Shown here: positions 30,294 through 39,949 of the stretch, in pieces | How positions within the stretch are numbered: the first letter of the stretch is position 1 | How the letters are laid out: every line of letters begins with the position of its first letter | Source of the DNA: an uncultured Eubacteriales bacterium | Lineage (GTDB): Bacteria > Bacillota > Clostridia > Oscillospirales > CAG-272 | DNA length: 64,000 nucleotides | Reading direction: 5' to 3' | Assembly: GCA_934489945.1 (NCBI GenBank) | Contig: CAKSSY010000001.1 | Location: 28,306-92,305, forward strand | Made by a program: the position numbers and the translations under genes | Notes under the pieces: model-generated | Databases searched by the model: none | Told to the model about the DNA's origin: nothing | What the model saw: the letters and a program-made list of their open reading frames with translations, nothing else

Positions 30294-31102
30294 GCCGCCC
30301 CTCCGTTCTTTTTGCTTTTTGCTCCGCGCGAACCGGCAAAATTGACGGCAAGCAATAGCGCGAGAATGACGAATACCATCAGTGCACAAAGAGCGTACAT
30401 ACTGTATTTGACCTCGTGTGCGGTCTGGTTGTAAACGTAGAGGGGGAGAGTCTGAAAATCGGGGGAGCTGACGAAATGGCTGATAACAAAGTCGTCAAGC
30501 GAAAGGGTAAAGCCCATCATCAGTCCCGAGATGACACCCGGCATGACAAACGGCAACTCGACCTTGAAAAAGGTCTTTGTCGGCGTACAGCCGAGGTCAA
30601 GTGCTGCCTCGCGCAGACGAGGGTCCATCTGGCGGAAACGCGGGAGGACAGACAAAATAACATACGGAAGATTAAATGTGGTGTGAGCGATAATCATGGT
30701 CGGCAGACCGAATCGAATCGGCAGAAACGACAGGGAAATTGCACCGACAAAGAGAAGCATCATGGAAACACCGGTCACAATATCGGGGTTCATCATCGGG
30801 ATATTGGTAACCGTAATCAGTGCATTCTTCAGATGTTTACTTTTCATCCGGTCGATACCGAGGGCGGCAAAGGTGCCGATGACGGTGGCAAGCAGAGAGG
30901 AGGTGACCGCGAGAATCAGGGAATTGCGAAGAGCACTGAGGGCACTGGAATCGCGGAACAATTCGCGGTACCAGTAGAGCGAAACGCCCGAAAAGCGGTT
31001 CAGTGTGCCTGCACGGTTAAAGGAAAACAATACAAGGACAATGATCGGCGCATAAAGAAGTGCGAAAATGACCCACATATAAATTCTGGACAGTCTTTTC
31101 AT
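30290..31102 (-). CDS. potC: Spermidine/putrescine ABC transporter permease PotC
   Basis: The 270-residue protein has six predicted helices, the binding-protein-dependent permease EAA loop (REAALDLGCTPTKTFFKVELP) and the SLDDFVISHFVSSP segment conserved in PotC. It forms the channel with PotB and PotA. It is coupled to both neighbours by four-base overlaps. Confidence 0.95.
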   Translation of the reverse strand: MKRLSRIYMWVIFALLYAPIIVLVLFSFNRAGTLNRFSGVSLYWYRELFRDSSALSALRNSLILAVTSSLLATVIGTFAALGIDRMKSKHLKNALITVTNIPMMNPDIVTGVSMMLLFVGAISLSFLPIRFGLPTMIIAHTTFNLPYVILSVLPRFRQMDPRLREAALDLGCTPTKTFFKVELPFVMPGVISGLMMGFTLSLDDFVISHFVSSPDFQTLPLYVYNQTAHEVKYSMYALCALMVFVILALLLAVNFAGSRGAKSKKNGGAA

Positions 31103-31923
31103 ACAATCATGCCTCCTTCCTTGTTGTCGGAAAAGCGGTTCATAACCGCAACCGAGATCAGAATCAGGATCATCATGACCAACGAAATGGCTGCACCGAT
31201 ATTATAAGTGTTGACATTTTGGAATTGACGTTCAATGGTATCACCGATCAGATCAAAAGCACCACCGCCCAGTTTTTGAGAAATGTAGAAGGTGCTGATG
31301 GAAGGGACAAAAACCATTGTAATTCCCGAAATGATTCCCGGTACCGAGAGGGGGAGGGTGACACGGAACAGTGTCATGACACCGTTGCATCCGAGATCGC
31401 TTGCCGCCTCATAATATCGCTTGTCCAGCTTGGAAATGCTGGTATAAATCGGAAGAACCATATAGGGCAAAAAGTCATAGACCATGCCGAGGATAACAGC
31501 ACCCGATGTGCCGACGATCTTGACTTTGGGAAGCCCGATTGTTTCGAGAAGCGAATTGAGGAGTCCGCCATTGTCGAGAATCGTCATCAGGGAATATGTG
31601 CGGATCAGGAGGCTGATCCACATGGGCAACATCAGAAAAACAATCAGCATTTTCTGTTTGCGCGGCGAAAGTTGTGAAATAATATAGGCGAGCGGGTACC
31701 CGATGATAAGGCAGATGGCTGTAGCGATGAGGGCAAAGCAGATCGACAGCAGGAAGATGTGGGTATATCCCGACAGCATGGTAATATTGTCAAACGTAAA
31801 ATTGCCGTAAGTGTCCGTAAAAGCAAAATATATGACAAAAATCAGCGGCGCAACAATGAAGAGCAATGCCCAGACGCTATGAGGAACGGCGGCAAAGTTT
31901 TCCGAGAAAGAACGTTTTTTCAT
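31099..31923 (-). CDS. potB: Spermidine/putrescine ABC transporter permease PotB
   Basis: The 274-residue protein has six helices, [13 protein letters not shown] near the middle and an EAA loop ([21 protein letters not shown]). The [13 protein letters not shown] segment is typical of PotB. It overlaps potA and potC by four bases each. Confidence 0.95.
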   Translation of the reverse strand: MKKRSFSENFAAVPHSVWALLFIVAPLIFVIYFAFTDTYGNFTFDNITMLSGYTHIFLLSICFALIATAICLIIGYPLAYIISQLSPRKQKMLIVFLMLPMWISLLIRTYSLMTILDNGGLLNSLLETIGLPKVKIVGTSGAVILGMVYDFLPYMVLPIYTSISKLDKRYYEAASDLGCNGVMTLFRVTLPLSVPGIISGITMVFVPSISTFYISQKLGGGAFDLIGDTIERQFQNVNTYNIGAAISLVMMILILISVAVMNRFSDNKEGGMIV

Positions 31924-33062
31924 TCCGGCATTTCCTCCTCCTGCTCCTCGACGGATTCGGCATCGGAAAGCTCGTCAAATTCATCGCTGAACGAGGAATA
32001 GTCGCCGAACATATTGGAGTATTCGGACTTTTTCATGACGTGAATGGCATCCGGCTCAATATACAGTCCGATTGTGTCGCCGGGAGCCACATAGTCTGTG
32101 GACTGAATCATCCATTTGAAATTCTGGATATCGACAATGATTTCCCAATGAACGCCTTTGAACGTGACACTGGTGACGACACCTTCCAACATTCCTTTTT
32201 CGGGGGAGACAACGTCCACATCTTCGGGGCGGATGACAATGTCGACTTTTTCTTTCGGAGCAAAACCTTTGTCAACGCAGTCAAAGATGTGACCGGCGAA
32301 TTTTGCCTTGTAGTCTTCAAGCATTATTCCGTCAAGGATATTGGATTCTCCGATGAAGTCGGCAACGAAGGCATTGACCGGTTCGTTGTAAATATCGGCA
32401 GGTGTGCCGATTTGCTGAATTTTACCGTCTGCCATCACCACGACGGTGTCGGACATGGAGAGTGCTTCTTCCTGATCGTGGGTGACGTAAATAAAGGTAA
32501 TGCCGGTTTTTGTCTGAATATTTTTCAGCTCATTCTGCATATCTTTTCGGAGTTTTAAGTCAAGGGCACCCAAGGGTTCATCAAGCAAAAGAACTTTCGG
32601 TTGGTTAATCAGTGCACGGGCAATGGCCACACGCTGTTGCTGTCCGCCGGAAAGGAAATTGACGTTTTTCTTTTCAAAGCCTTTCAGATTGACGAGAGCC
32701 AACATTTCTTTGACTCGCGTTCGTATTTCCGCGTCGTGCATTTTCTTTACACGAAGACCGAAAGCGATGTTTTCATAAACATTCAGATGAGGAAAGAGCG
32801 CGTACTTTTGGAAAACCGTGTTGACGTGTCGCTTGTAAGGGGGAACATCGTTCAGAACGGCTCCGTCAAAAATGATTTTTCCTCTGTCCGGAGACGCGAA
32901 TCCGCTGATGATACGAAGCGTGGTGGTTTTTCCGCAACCGGAAGGACCGAGCAGTGTTACAAATTCCTTGTCATGAATGTCAAGATCAATGGACTTCAGA
33001 ACCTGTTCGCCGTCAAACTCCTTGCAGATACCTTTCAATTCGATGAGCTTTTTTTTCTCCAT
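31920..33062 (-). CDS. potA: Spermidine/putrescine ABC transporter ATPase PotA
   Basis: The 380-residue protein is a long ABC ATPase: Walker [12 protein letters not shown], signature [12 protein letters not shown], Walker [13 protein letters not shown], switch His in [10 protein letters not shown], and a C-terminal TOBE/MOP-like domain with [10 protein letters not shown]. An acidic tail (SEEQ-rich) is added. The ATG at 33062 is in frame but lies twelve bases from AAAGGAG, whereas an out-of-frame ATG at 33069 lies five bases from it and would join this frame if one A were removed from an eight-A run. The true start is thus uncertain by seven codons. Confidence 0.92.
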   Translation of the reverse strand: MEKKKLIELKGICKEFDGEQVLKSIDLDIHDKEFVTLLGPSGCGKTTTLRIISGFASPDRGKIIFDGAVLNDVPPYKRHVNTVFQKYALFPHLNVYENIAFGLRVKKMHDAEIRTRVKEMLALVNLKGFEKKNVNFLSGGQQQRVAIARALINQPKVLLLDEPLGALDLKLRKDMQNELKNIQTKTGITFIYVTHDQEEALSMSDTVVVMADGKIQQIGTPADIYNEPVNAFVADFIGESNILDGIMLEDYKAKFAGHIFDCVDKGFAPKEKVDIVIRPEDVDVVSPEKGMLEGVVTSVTFKGVHWEIIVDIQNFKWMIQSTDYVAPGDTIGLYIEPDAIHVMKKSEYSNMFGDYSSFSDEFDELSDAESVEEQEEEMPE

Positions 33063-33133
33063 TCGACATAAATACTCCTTTAGAATCATACAGAATTTTC
33101 AAATCGCGGGCGTACCGTTTTTTGAATGGATAT

Positions 33134-33162
33134 ATTTTAGCAGATATGTCCTGGAATTGCAA
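33134..33162 (-). promoter_or_regulatory. Promoter for potABCD
   Basis: Minus-strand TTGCAA, 17 bases, TAAAAT, located between the M50 protease stop and potA. Confidence 0.72.
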
Positions 33163-33185
33163 TATCTTTTGAAAAATATTTTGTT

Positions 33186-33761
33186 CTAAGGAGAGTTTTT
33201 TTGCAGAAAAATGCGAAAAAAGATCGCTGTGGAGAAAAAGAAGAGGGAGAGGCTGTTTCCGGTTCGCAAAATCAGATAAATTGAGACGCTCCAAAGTGCA
33301 AACAAAAATAAAAAAGAGAGAAAATCCGTTATGCGGCAGGCGATCGCGGCATTTCCGAAGTGTGCGAGGAGACAGAAACAGATTCTGCCGCCGTCAAAGC
33401 CCTGTACAGGCATGAGATTCAGGATGGCGAACGCTGTCGAAACGGATAGAAAAAAGGAATCTTTCGGGAGCCCACAGAGAAGTCCGATGCCGACGGAGAG
33501 CAGGTTGAAAAAGGGACCTGCCGCGCAAAGAAGAATTTCTTTCCTGTAGGAGAGAATTTGCCCGCGGAACAAAAGGCGGATTCCGAAGGTGTCGGCATAA
33601 ACTCCGTTTGGTTTTATGCCGAGAAGAACTGCCGAGAGAAGATGACCTGATTCATGAATCAGAATGGCAAGGAGAGTCAGGAATGGCACTTTGGTCGGGA
33701 CGGTAAGTGTCCAGACGAGGATGCCGATAAGAAAAACAACAAAACTGATTTTCCGGAGCAT
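33186..33761 (-). CDS. M50 site-2-type membrane metalloprotease (SpoIVFB-like)
   Basis: The 191-residue protein is almost entirely transmembrane helices and has the zinc motif H36-E-S-G-H40 in the first helices and the second conserved NLMPVQGFDGGR (NPDG-type) motif near residue 115. Such S2P proteases cleave within membranes; the closest functional type is SpoIVFB, which processes pro-sigma-K in the mother cell. No SpoIVFA partner is adjacent, so a specific substrate is not claimed. GGGGGA precedes the ATG at 33761; the longer frame adds only polar residues. Confidence 0.83.
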   Translation of the reverse strand: MLRKISFVVFLIGILVWTLTVPTKVPFLTLLAILIHESGHLLSAVLLGIKPNGVYADTFGIRLLFRGQILSYRKEILLCAAGPFFNLLSVGIGLLCGLPKDSFFLSVSTAFAILNLMPVQGFDGGRICFCLLAHFGNAAIACRITDFLSFLFLFALWSVSIYLILRTGNSLSLFFFSTAIFFRIFLQKNSP

Positions 33762-33831
33762 ACGTTTCCCCCTTTCCGACGACATCAGATGCGTCTTCAC
33801 AAAAAATTAACAAATAAATTTTGGTTGTCTG

Positions 33832-33860
33832 TTGCAAAATGGACAAAAAGAGTATACAAT
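33832..33860 (+). promoter_or_regulatory. Promoter for iscS-iscU
   Basis: TTGCAA, 17 bases, TACAAT (part of TATACAAT), about 60 bases before the cysteine desulfurase ATG. Confidence 0.7.
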
Positions 33861-33920
33861 AAAGACCGTTAAAAGAACGGGAAGTGACGGGACCGTAAAA
33901 ACCGTGAAGAAAGGATCAAT

Positions 33921-35090
33921 ATGGAAATCAATCAGAAAAGAATTTATGCCGATAATGCGGCAACAACGCCGGTTTCGAGCGAAGTCATAGAAGCAATGGA
34001 ACCCTGTTTCCGTGAATTTTGGGGCAATCCCTCCAGTCTTTATCAGGAAGGTCAGCGCGCCAAGGAGATTGTGGATGCCGCTAGAGAAAAGGTGGCAGCT
34101 GCGCTTGGATGCGATGCCGGGGAAATTTATTTTACTTCCTGCGGCTCCGAGTCGGACAACTGGGCAATCAAGGGAGCCGCACACGCACCGGGAAACAAGA
34201 GAAAGAAGATTGTTACCAGCAAGATTGAGCATCATGCGGTTCTTTATACCTGTGAGGCACTTGCCAAGGAGGGGTATGAAGTCGTGTATGTCGATGTTGA
34301 TGCAAACGGTGTGATTAACATGGACGAGCTTCGCGCGGCTGTAGATGATAATACTGCGATTGTTGCCGTGATGATGGCGAACAATGAGATCGGCACGATT
34401 GAACCGATTGCCGAAATTGCCCGGATTGCTCACGAACATGGTGCTCTTATGTTTACCGACGCGGTTCAGGCGGTTGGCAATATTCCTGTAAATGTGAAGG
34501 AATTGGGAGTGGATATGCTTTCTCTTTCCGGTCATAAACTTCACGCGCCAAAAGGGATCGGTGCCTTGTATATCAGAAAGGGGGTTCGTATCCGCACATT
34601 GATTGACGGTGGCGGACAAGAACGCGGAAAACGGGGAGGAACCGAAAACGTTCCTTATATTGCGGGACTTGGTGTGGCATTGGAAACTGCTGTAAAGCGT
34701 TTGCCGGATATGGAAAGGGTCAAAATGTTGAGAGAACGTTTGATTGACGGCTTGCTGCGGATTCCGTATTCTCAGCTTAACGGTGACAGAGAGTGCCGCC
34801 TCCCGGGAAATGCCAATTTTTCGTTTTCGTTTGTGGAAGGAGAGAGTCTTCTTCTTTTGCTGGATCTTGCCGGAATCAGTGCATCTACCGGTTCGGCGTG
34901 TTCGTCAAAGTCGTTGGAACCCTCACATGTGCTGATGGCGATTGGTGTGGAAGTGGAAATGGCGCATGGGTCGCTTCGTTTTTCCCTTTCTCACGAAAAT
35001 ACGGAAGAGGATGTCGACCGCATTATTGAAACTGTGAAGGCAAGCGTGGAACGCCTCAGAGCTATGAGCCCGCTTTGCCCTGCCAAATAA
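33921..35090 (+). CDS. iscS: Cysteine desulfurase (NifS/IscS type)
   Basis: The 389-residue PLP enzyme takes sulfur from cysteine for Fe-S clusters and tRNA thiolation. It has [11 protein letters not shown] at the N terminus, the PLP Lys206 in [11 protein letters not shown], and the catalytic Cys327 in STGSACSS. It is followed by an IscU scaffold gene at 22 bases, a clostridial Fe-S operon. No IscR gene is attached. AGAAAGGAT precedes the ATG. Confidence 0.94.
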   Translation: MEINQKRIYADNAATTPVSSEVIEAMEPCFREFWGNPSSLYQEGQRAKEIVDAAREKVAAALGCDAGEIYFTSCGSESDNWAIKGAAHAPGNKRKKIVTSKIEHHAVLYTCEALAKEGYEVVYVDVDANGVINMDELRAAVDDNTAIVAVMMANNEIGTIEPIAEIARIAHEHGALMFTDAVQAVGNIPVNVKELGVDMLSLSGHKLHAPKGIGALYIRKGVRIRTLIDGGGQERGKRGGTENVPYIAGLGVALETAVKRLPDMERVKMLRERLIDGLLRIPYSQLNGDRECRLPGNANFSFSFVEGESLLLLLDLAGISASTGSACSSKSLEPSHVLMAIGVEVEMAHGSLRFSLSHENTEEDVDRIIETVKASVERLRAMSPLCPAK

Positions 35091-35112
35091 TATTATCAAA
35101 GGAGAAAACAAT

Positions 35113-35550
35113 ATGCTTTACAGTGAAAAAGTTATGGATCATTTCAGCCATCCGCGGAATGTCGGCGAAATTGCCGATGCGGACGGTGTTGGCACCGTAG
35201 GCAATGCCAAGTGCGGTGATATTATGCAGATGTTTATTAAGGTGGACAAAGAAACCGGCATTATTACCGATGTCAAGTTCAAAACGTTCGGATGCGGTGC
35301 CGCCATTGCCACATCGTCAATGGCTACCGAGCTCGTGAAGGGAAGAAGCATTGATGAAGCCCTTACGTTGACCAATTCCGCTGTGGTGGAGGCATTGGAG
35401 GGTCTTCCGCCGGTCAAGATTCATTGTTCGGTTCTTGCGGAAGAGGCGATTAAAGCGGCAATTGCTGATTATTATAAGAAAAACGGTATTGATAAGGAAA
35501 TTCCGGCACCCAAGGATTGTCACGAGTGTGAAATCCATGCCGAGAAATGA
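35113..35550 (+). CDS. iscU: Fe-S cluster scaffold protein (NifU-N/IscU type)
   Basis: The 145-residue protein has three cluster-binding cysteines in the expected places: Cys34 (NAKCGD), Cys61 (FGCGAA) and Cys105 (KIHCSVLAE). The C terminus adds DCHECE, a further CxxC pair present in clostridial IscU forms. It accepts sulfur from the upstream desulfurase and assembles clusters. Confidence 0.94.
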   Translation: MLYSEKVMDHFSHPRNVGEIADADGVGTVGNAKCGDIMQMFIKVDKETGIITDVKFKTFGCGAAIATSSMATELVKGRSIDEALTLTNSAVVEALEGLPPVKIHCSVLAEEAIKAAIADYYKKNGIDKEIPAPKDCHECEIHAEK

Positions 35551-35568
35551 AGCATAAATTTTCATATT

Positions 35569-35603
35569 GCGAGTGTTGAGAAAAACGACACTCGCGTTTT
35601 TTT
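35569..35603 (+). terminator. Intrinsic terminator of iscSU
   Basis: GCGAGTGT-loop-ACACTCGC followed by G and seven T. Confidence 0.9.
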
Positions 35604-36035
35604 GCATGATTGAATTTTATTGTGCTTGGTTTTGCTTAAAATATAAGCATTATTTTCCATATACAGAAGGAAAAGAACTGCTTTATGCCGCAACAATTTC
35701 CATGACATGGAAACTTTGACGGGCGTGCGAATTTTGACGTTTTGCGTTAGAACTTGACGAATTCTTATGTGTGGCGAACGGTTTTCGCTTCAAAAAGACG
35801 GGTAAAACAAATTTACTTTTGGAACTGGGCTTGGCAATCGGCGAAAATGAGTTTTAGCAATGTGCACAAAAACTTTCGTTTGCTTCGAAACAGCAATTGA
35901 ATTTGGTAAATTTCAATTACCATTTGATGACTGTGTGATTGAATTGTGTAGAACTTTGCAGTGGGGAAGTGCCACAAAGCCTTGATATACTTGGATTCTG
36001 TCTGTTTTGCTTGAAATATTATTATGTAATATTTC
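35604..36035. other. AT-rich intergenic region with no recognised gene
   Basis: About 430 bases without a supported gene, upstream of the large ABC operon. There is an AATTGAA/TTCAATT inverted repeat near 35895-35920, and two similar AT-rich segments beginning TTTTGCTT (about 35631 and 36006), the second abutting the promoter. An open frame runs through part of it into the solute-binding protein gene but lacks a ribosome site and family support. It may hold further regulator sites. Confidence 0.5.
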
Positions 36036-36064
36036 TTGACAGTTTCTTCGATTTGTGGTATGAT
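36036..36064 (+). promoter_or_regulatory. Sigma-A promoter for the giant sugar-transport operon
   Basis: Perfect TTGACA, 17 bases, TATGAT. It is the only strong promoter seen before the seven-gene cluster and gives a leader of about 200 bases. Confidence 0.85.
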
Positions 36065-36082
36065 ATCTCTATAAAAATAAAT

Positions 36083-36095
36083 CCAAACGTTTCGG
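36083..36095. promoter_or_regulatory. LacI/CcpA-family operator candidate
   Basis: CCAAACGTTTCGG contains the AAACGTTT palindrome with a central CG, the usual form for LacI-family operators. It sits about 10-25 bases after the predicted transcription start, where a bound repressor would block elongation. No LacI gene is in the window. Confidence 0.4.
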
Positions 36096-36271
36096 CAGAT
36101 GCAAACATCGTGTGGTGTTACTTTCTGTTTGGACGAATGGCTCATTCCGCCTCCGACTTTGTAAGGGTTCCGCTTCTTTGCTCCGGCATTTCGACGGACA
36201 TGGTTGCTGAATCTGCTTGTGGGGCGGAAAGTTATGTATTCCATGCTTGCACAATTTTCAGGAGGAAAACT

Positions 36272-39200
36272 ATGAACAAGAAAAGAACCCAAAGAATTTT
36301 GTCTTTGGTACTTGCTTTGGCGTTCCTTGTCCCTGGCACGCTTTTTGCTGCCGCGGCGGAGGGGAATCTTCTGACGTCACCTGCCGTTACGTCGGGGCAA
36401 GGGAACTCGGGGAATGGCTCTGTCACCGATGCTACCATTGACGATGTGAGAGAAATTTTGGATTCCGCGTCCTACGAGGAGTATCGCAGCGAGTATTACG
36501 TTGCGAAAACCACCGTTGTGGACGGAGTGAAAACCACCACGTATGAATGGACGGTGAAGCCGGGAGAAAAGGAAATCGTAATTGACGCGATTGACAATTT
36601 ATACACCGAGGGAACCGATGCCGCATACAAGGTGGAAACGTATGACGGTGTCAAAGCGTTGTATACGCCGTCCTCCGGCACCGTTTCATGGAAGGTTGCG
36701 ATTCCGGAAAGAGCGAGATACAGCATTGTTATCGAATATTATCCGGTTTACACCAACAATGCCGGCGAGGTAGTCAGTAAGGCAACCGGTATTGAGCGTA
36801 TTTTCCGTATCAATTCGGCAATCCCGTTCCTGGAGGCACGTTATCTTTCTCTTGCCAAGATATATCGGAATGAGTATGTGAGTGCCGAACGCAAGGTCGA
36901 CAACAAAAAGTCGATTTCCGAGTACATAAGTGAGGCGGAAGCGGTTGGACTGAAGGTGACGGAAAAACGCGAATCACAGGGCGGTGGCACATATCTGATT
37001 TATGAAATGCCAGAAGTGTGGACGTCTGCGATTTCGGATTATTGTGAGGCAAACGGTATCCGTTTCTTTACGACGGACATTGACAACAACGAAATTCGTC
37101 CTACCATCAAGCAAAGCCCCGCATGGTCTTCCTATGAGATTCACGACGCCGACGGCTATTATGCGGAGTCTTTCGAGTTCGTGTTTGACAAATCTGATTC
37201 GACCATTATTTCACTGACTGGTGTCAATGAGCCGATGGCGATCAAATCCATTCGGTTGATTCCTCATGAAGATTATAAGACCATGGAAACGGTGTCTGCC
37301 GGTTATCCGACAAAGACACCGGGGACGGACAAAGTCAAGATTGAAGGCGAATATCCGTATTCGACTTCATCTCAGACAATTTATCCGATAGAGGATACCC
37401 GTTCTGCCAAGACAAGCCCGATTTCCACGGCACGTACATATCTGAATACGATTGGCGGCGTGGGCGGTGAAAAATGGGTGTCTGCGGGACAGACCATCTC
37501 TTATCGTTTTACGGTCAACAACAGCGGTATATATAATATAGTAGCGAGATTCAGCCAGTCGACACTGGACGGTATGTATTCTTCGAGATCTCTTGCTTTA
37601 CATACCAACTATACGGAGAGCGAGTATAAAGCGAAGTTCGGGAATCTGAACGGCTATTATGACGGTTGTCCCGGTGTTGAGGCAACAAGACTTCGTTTTG
37701 ATTATTCCACGGCTTGGCAGACTAAAATTCTGTCGGACGGGAATGTGGATCTTGCCTTCTATTTTGAAAAAGGCGTTGAATATCAGATCGACTTTACAGT
37801 AACCCTCGGTTCCATGGGCTCGTTGGTGAGTCAGGTGGAGAGTGCACTGGAAGCGATCAATGCCGATTATCTGAATATTCTTAAACTGACCGGTGCAGAG
37901 CCTGACGATTACCGCGATTACGGCTTTAAACGTGTTATGCCGGATGTGGTAGAAAGCCTTTGCAAACAGGGTGAGCTTCTGTACGCTCTTGTGGAAGAAC
38001 TTCAGGAAATGTCCGGCGTCAAAGGATCCATGGCAGCTACATTGGAAAAAGTGGCATGGCTTCTGACTAGAATGGGAAATGATCCCGAAAATGAGATTGC
38101 AAGAAACCTTACACAGTTCAAGAGTTATATCGGCTCGCTTGGCACATGGATCAGCGATGCCAAAACGCAGCCTCTTCAGATTGACTACCTGCTCATTCAG
38201 GGAACCGATCAGAAGGTTCCGAAGGCTGAGGCAAACTTCTTCCAGTCGTTTGCACATGAAATCAGCAGTTTCTTCCAAAGTTTCGTTCGTAACTACGACA
38301 GAATGGGTGCTACTGCCGATTATAAAGATGATGACAAAGAAGTAATCAAGGTTTGGCTGGCATACGGACGCGACCAGTCTCAGGTTATCCGTAACCTTGT
38401 CAACAACGAATTTACTCCGGCTTCCGGCGTTCCGGTCAATCTGAAATTGGTCGCCGGCGGAACGCTTCTTCCGTCTATTCTTGCCAAGAGCGGACCTGAT
38501 GTCTATATCGGTCTCGGGCAGAGCGAAGTCATCAACTATGCAATCCGCGGTGCTTTGATTGCGGTGGAGGAACGGGACGGATTTAAGGAACTTTGCCTGG
38601 ATGAAGAAACCAGACAGTTCAACGAAGCTGCGATGATGGTTCTCGGTATTGCGGACGCGGCGAACGTCATGCATTACTACGGACTCCCTGAAACACAAAC
38701 ATTTAATATGATGTTTGTCAGAAAGGATATTCTTGCCGGTTTGAATTTGGATATTCCCAAAACATGGGATGATGTTTTGTCGGCAATTCCGGTGCTTCAG
38801 GCAAACAATATGCAGATCGGTATGCATTCCGATTACAAGATCTTCCTTTATCAGATGGGTGGCGAGCTGTTTGCTGACGGCGGTATGCGAATCAATCTTG
38901 ATTCCAATGTTGCACTGGAAGCATTTGAGATGATGTGTAGCTTGTACACCAACTACTCTTTCCCGTACACATACGATTTTGCAAACCGTTTCAGAACCGG
39001 TGAGATGCCGATCGGCTTTGCCGGCTACACCGAAACCTATAACAAACTGAAGGTTTTTGCAACTGAAATTGAAGGGCTTTGGGGTATGTACCCGATGCCG
39101 GGAACCGAAGATGAATACGGCAATATTAACAACTGTGCAGTTTCTACGGCGACGGCAATTGTTATGATTACAGGTTGTGAAAATGTTGACGGGGCGTGGG

Positions 39201-39913
39201 AATTTATGAAGTGGCACTCCGGTGAGGATTGTCAGGAGCAGTATTCCAATGAAATGGTTGCAATCCTTGGTCCTTCCGCAAAACATCCTACTGCCAACAT
39301 CGATGCGCTTGAAGGTCTTCCGTGGTCGGCGGATGAACTGAAGGAAATCAAACTTCAGTTTAATAATCTTGCCGCAATTCCCAACTATCCCGGTTCTTAC
39401 ATTATTGACCGTTATACCAACTTTGCATTTCTTGCTGCGTTCAACGATGGCGCGGACCCTGCGGAAGAATTGCTTTCCCATATTACAACAATTAACAAGG
39501 AAATTGCCCGCAAGAGACAAGAATTTGATTTGGAAACGCTGGATTATATCGGACAGAAACTCTCCGAAAAGAGAATTTCGCAGGCATTGACGCTTCTTTC
39601 TACCGGAACTCTTTCGGTGGAAATCGGTGTGGAGAACAGTAACGGAAAGGTCGAACTTCATACCGTCAAATATTCCGTCAGTGACAGCCTGAAAAAGCAA
39701 TACGCTACCGAGATTGACAAGGTCATTGCCGAGCTTTCAAAGACAACAGATATTAACAACAAGCTCAGCGAAGAAAGACAGATGACACTCTTAAAAGAAA
39801 ACATTGAAATTTTGTCTGCAATTCAGACAAGCGGTGCGGATGCCGAGGGCATTGCCATGGCGAGCAAGCTGATGAATGAAGCACTGAATGCTCTGCTTAG
39901 TTATCAGCACTAA
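36272..39913 (+). CDS. Giant extracellular solute-binding protein with N-terminal beta-rich modules
   Basis: The 1213-residue protein has a signal peptide (residues 1-28, cleavage near LFAAAAEG) without a lipobox Cys. Residues about 60-520 are beta-rich and resemble two carbohydrate-binding-like sandwiches; about 525-680 are helical; residues about 689-1094 form a family 1 sugar-binding protein (KEVIKVWLAYGRDQSQVIRN, PDVYIGLGQSEVINYA, KTWDDVLSAIPVL, GAWEFMKWHSGED), followed by a 120-residue helical tail. Typical sugar-binding proteins have 420-550 residues, so this is more than twice normal. It presumably captures a carbohydrate for the adjacent permeases. ATG at 36272 has AGGAGG six bases upstream; the open frame continues upstream without a start signal. 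First gene of a seven-gene operon. Confidence 0.85.
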   Translation: MNKKRTQRILSLVLALAFLVPGTLFAAAAEGNLLTSPAVTSGQGNSGNGSVTDATIDDVREILDSASYEEYRSEYYVAKTTVVDGVKTTTYEWTVKPGEKEIVIDAIDNLYTEGTDAAYKVETYDGVKALYTPSSGTVSWKVAIPERARYSIVIEYYPVYTNNAGEVVSKATGIERIFRINSAIPFLEARYLSLAKIYRNEYVSAERKVDNKKSISEYISEAEAVGLKVTEKRESQGGGTYLIYEMPEVWTSAISDYCEANGIRFFTTDIDNNEIRPTIKQSPAWSSYEIHDADGYYAESFEFVFDKSDSTIISLTGVNEPMAIKSIRLIPHEDYKTMETVSAGYPTKTPGTDKVKIEGEYPYSTSSQTIYPIEDTRSAKTSPISTARTYLNTIGGVGGEKWVSAGQTISYRFTVNNSGIYNIVARFSQSTLDGMYSSRSLALHTNYTESEYKAKFGNLNGYYDGCPGVEATRLRFDYSTAWQTKILSDGNVDLAFYFEKGVEYQIDFTVTLGSMGSLVSQVESALEAINADYLNILKLTGAEPDDYRDYGFKRVMPDVVESLCKQGELLYALVEELQEMSGVKGSMAATLEKVAWLLTRMGNDPENEIARNLTQFKSYIGSLGTWISDAKTQPLQIDYLLIQGTDQKVPKAEANFFQSFAHEISSFFQSFVRNYDRMGATADYKDDDKEVIKVWLAYGRDQSQVIRNLVNNEFTPASGVPVNLKLVAGGTLLPSILAKSGPDVYIGLGQSEVINYAIRGALIAVEERDGFKELCLDEETRQFNEAAMMVLGIADAANVMHYYGLPETQTFNMMFVRKDILAGLNLDIPKTWDDVLSAIPVLQANNMQIGMHSDYKIFLYQMGGELFADGGMRINLDSNVALEAFEMMCSLYTNYSFPYTYDFANRFRTGEMPIGFAGYTETYNKLKVFATEIEGLWGMYPMPGTEDEYGNINNCAVSTATAIVMITGCENVDGAWEFMKWHSGEDCQEQYSNEMVAILGPSAKHPTANIDALEGLPWSADELKEIKLQFNNLAAIPNYPGSYIIDRYTNFAFLAAFNDGADPAEELLSHITTINKEIARKRQEFDLETLDYIGQKLSEKRISQALTLLSTGTLSVEIGVENSNGKVELHTVKYSVSDSLKKQYATEIDKVIAELSKTTDINNKLSEERQMTLLKENIEILSAIQTSGADAEGIAMASKLMNEALNALLSYQH

Positions 39914-39949
39914 CGGGTTATTTAATCTATTTGATTTAAGGAGAGAAAA

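Noticed and set aside
37598..39700. 700-codon open frame on the minus strand
   Set aside because: It is antisense to the solute-binding protein gene, lacks a ribosome site and recognisable domain, and arises from codon bias of the real gene.
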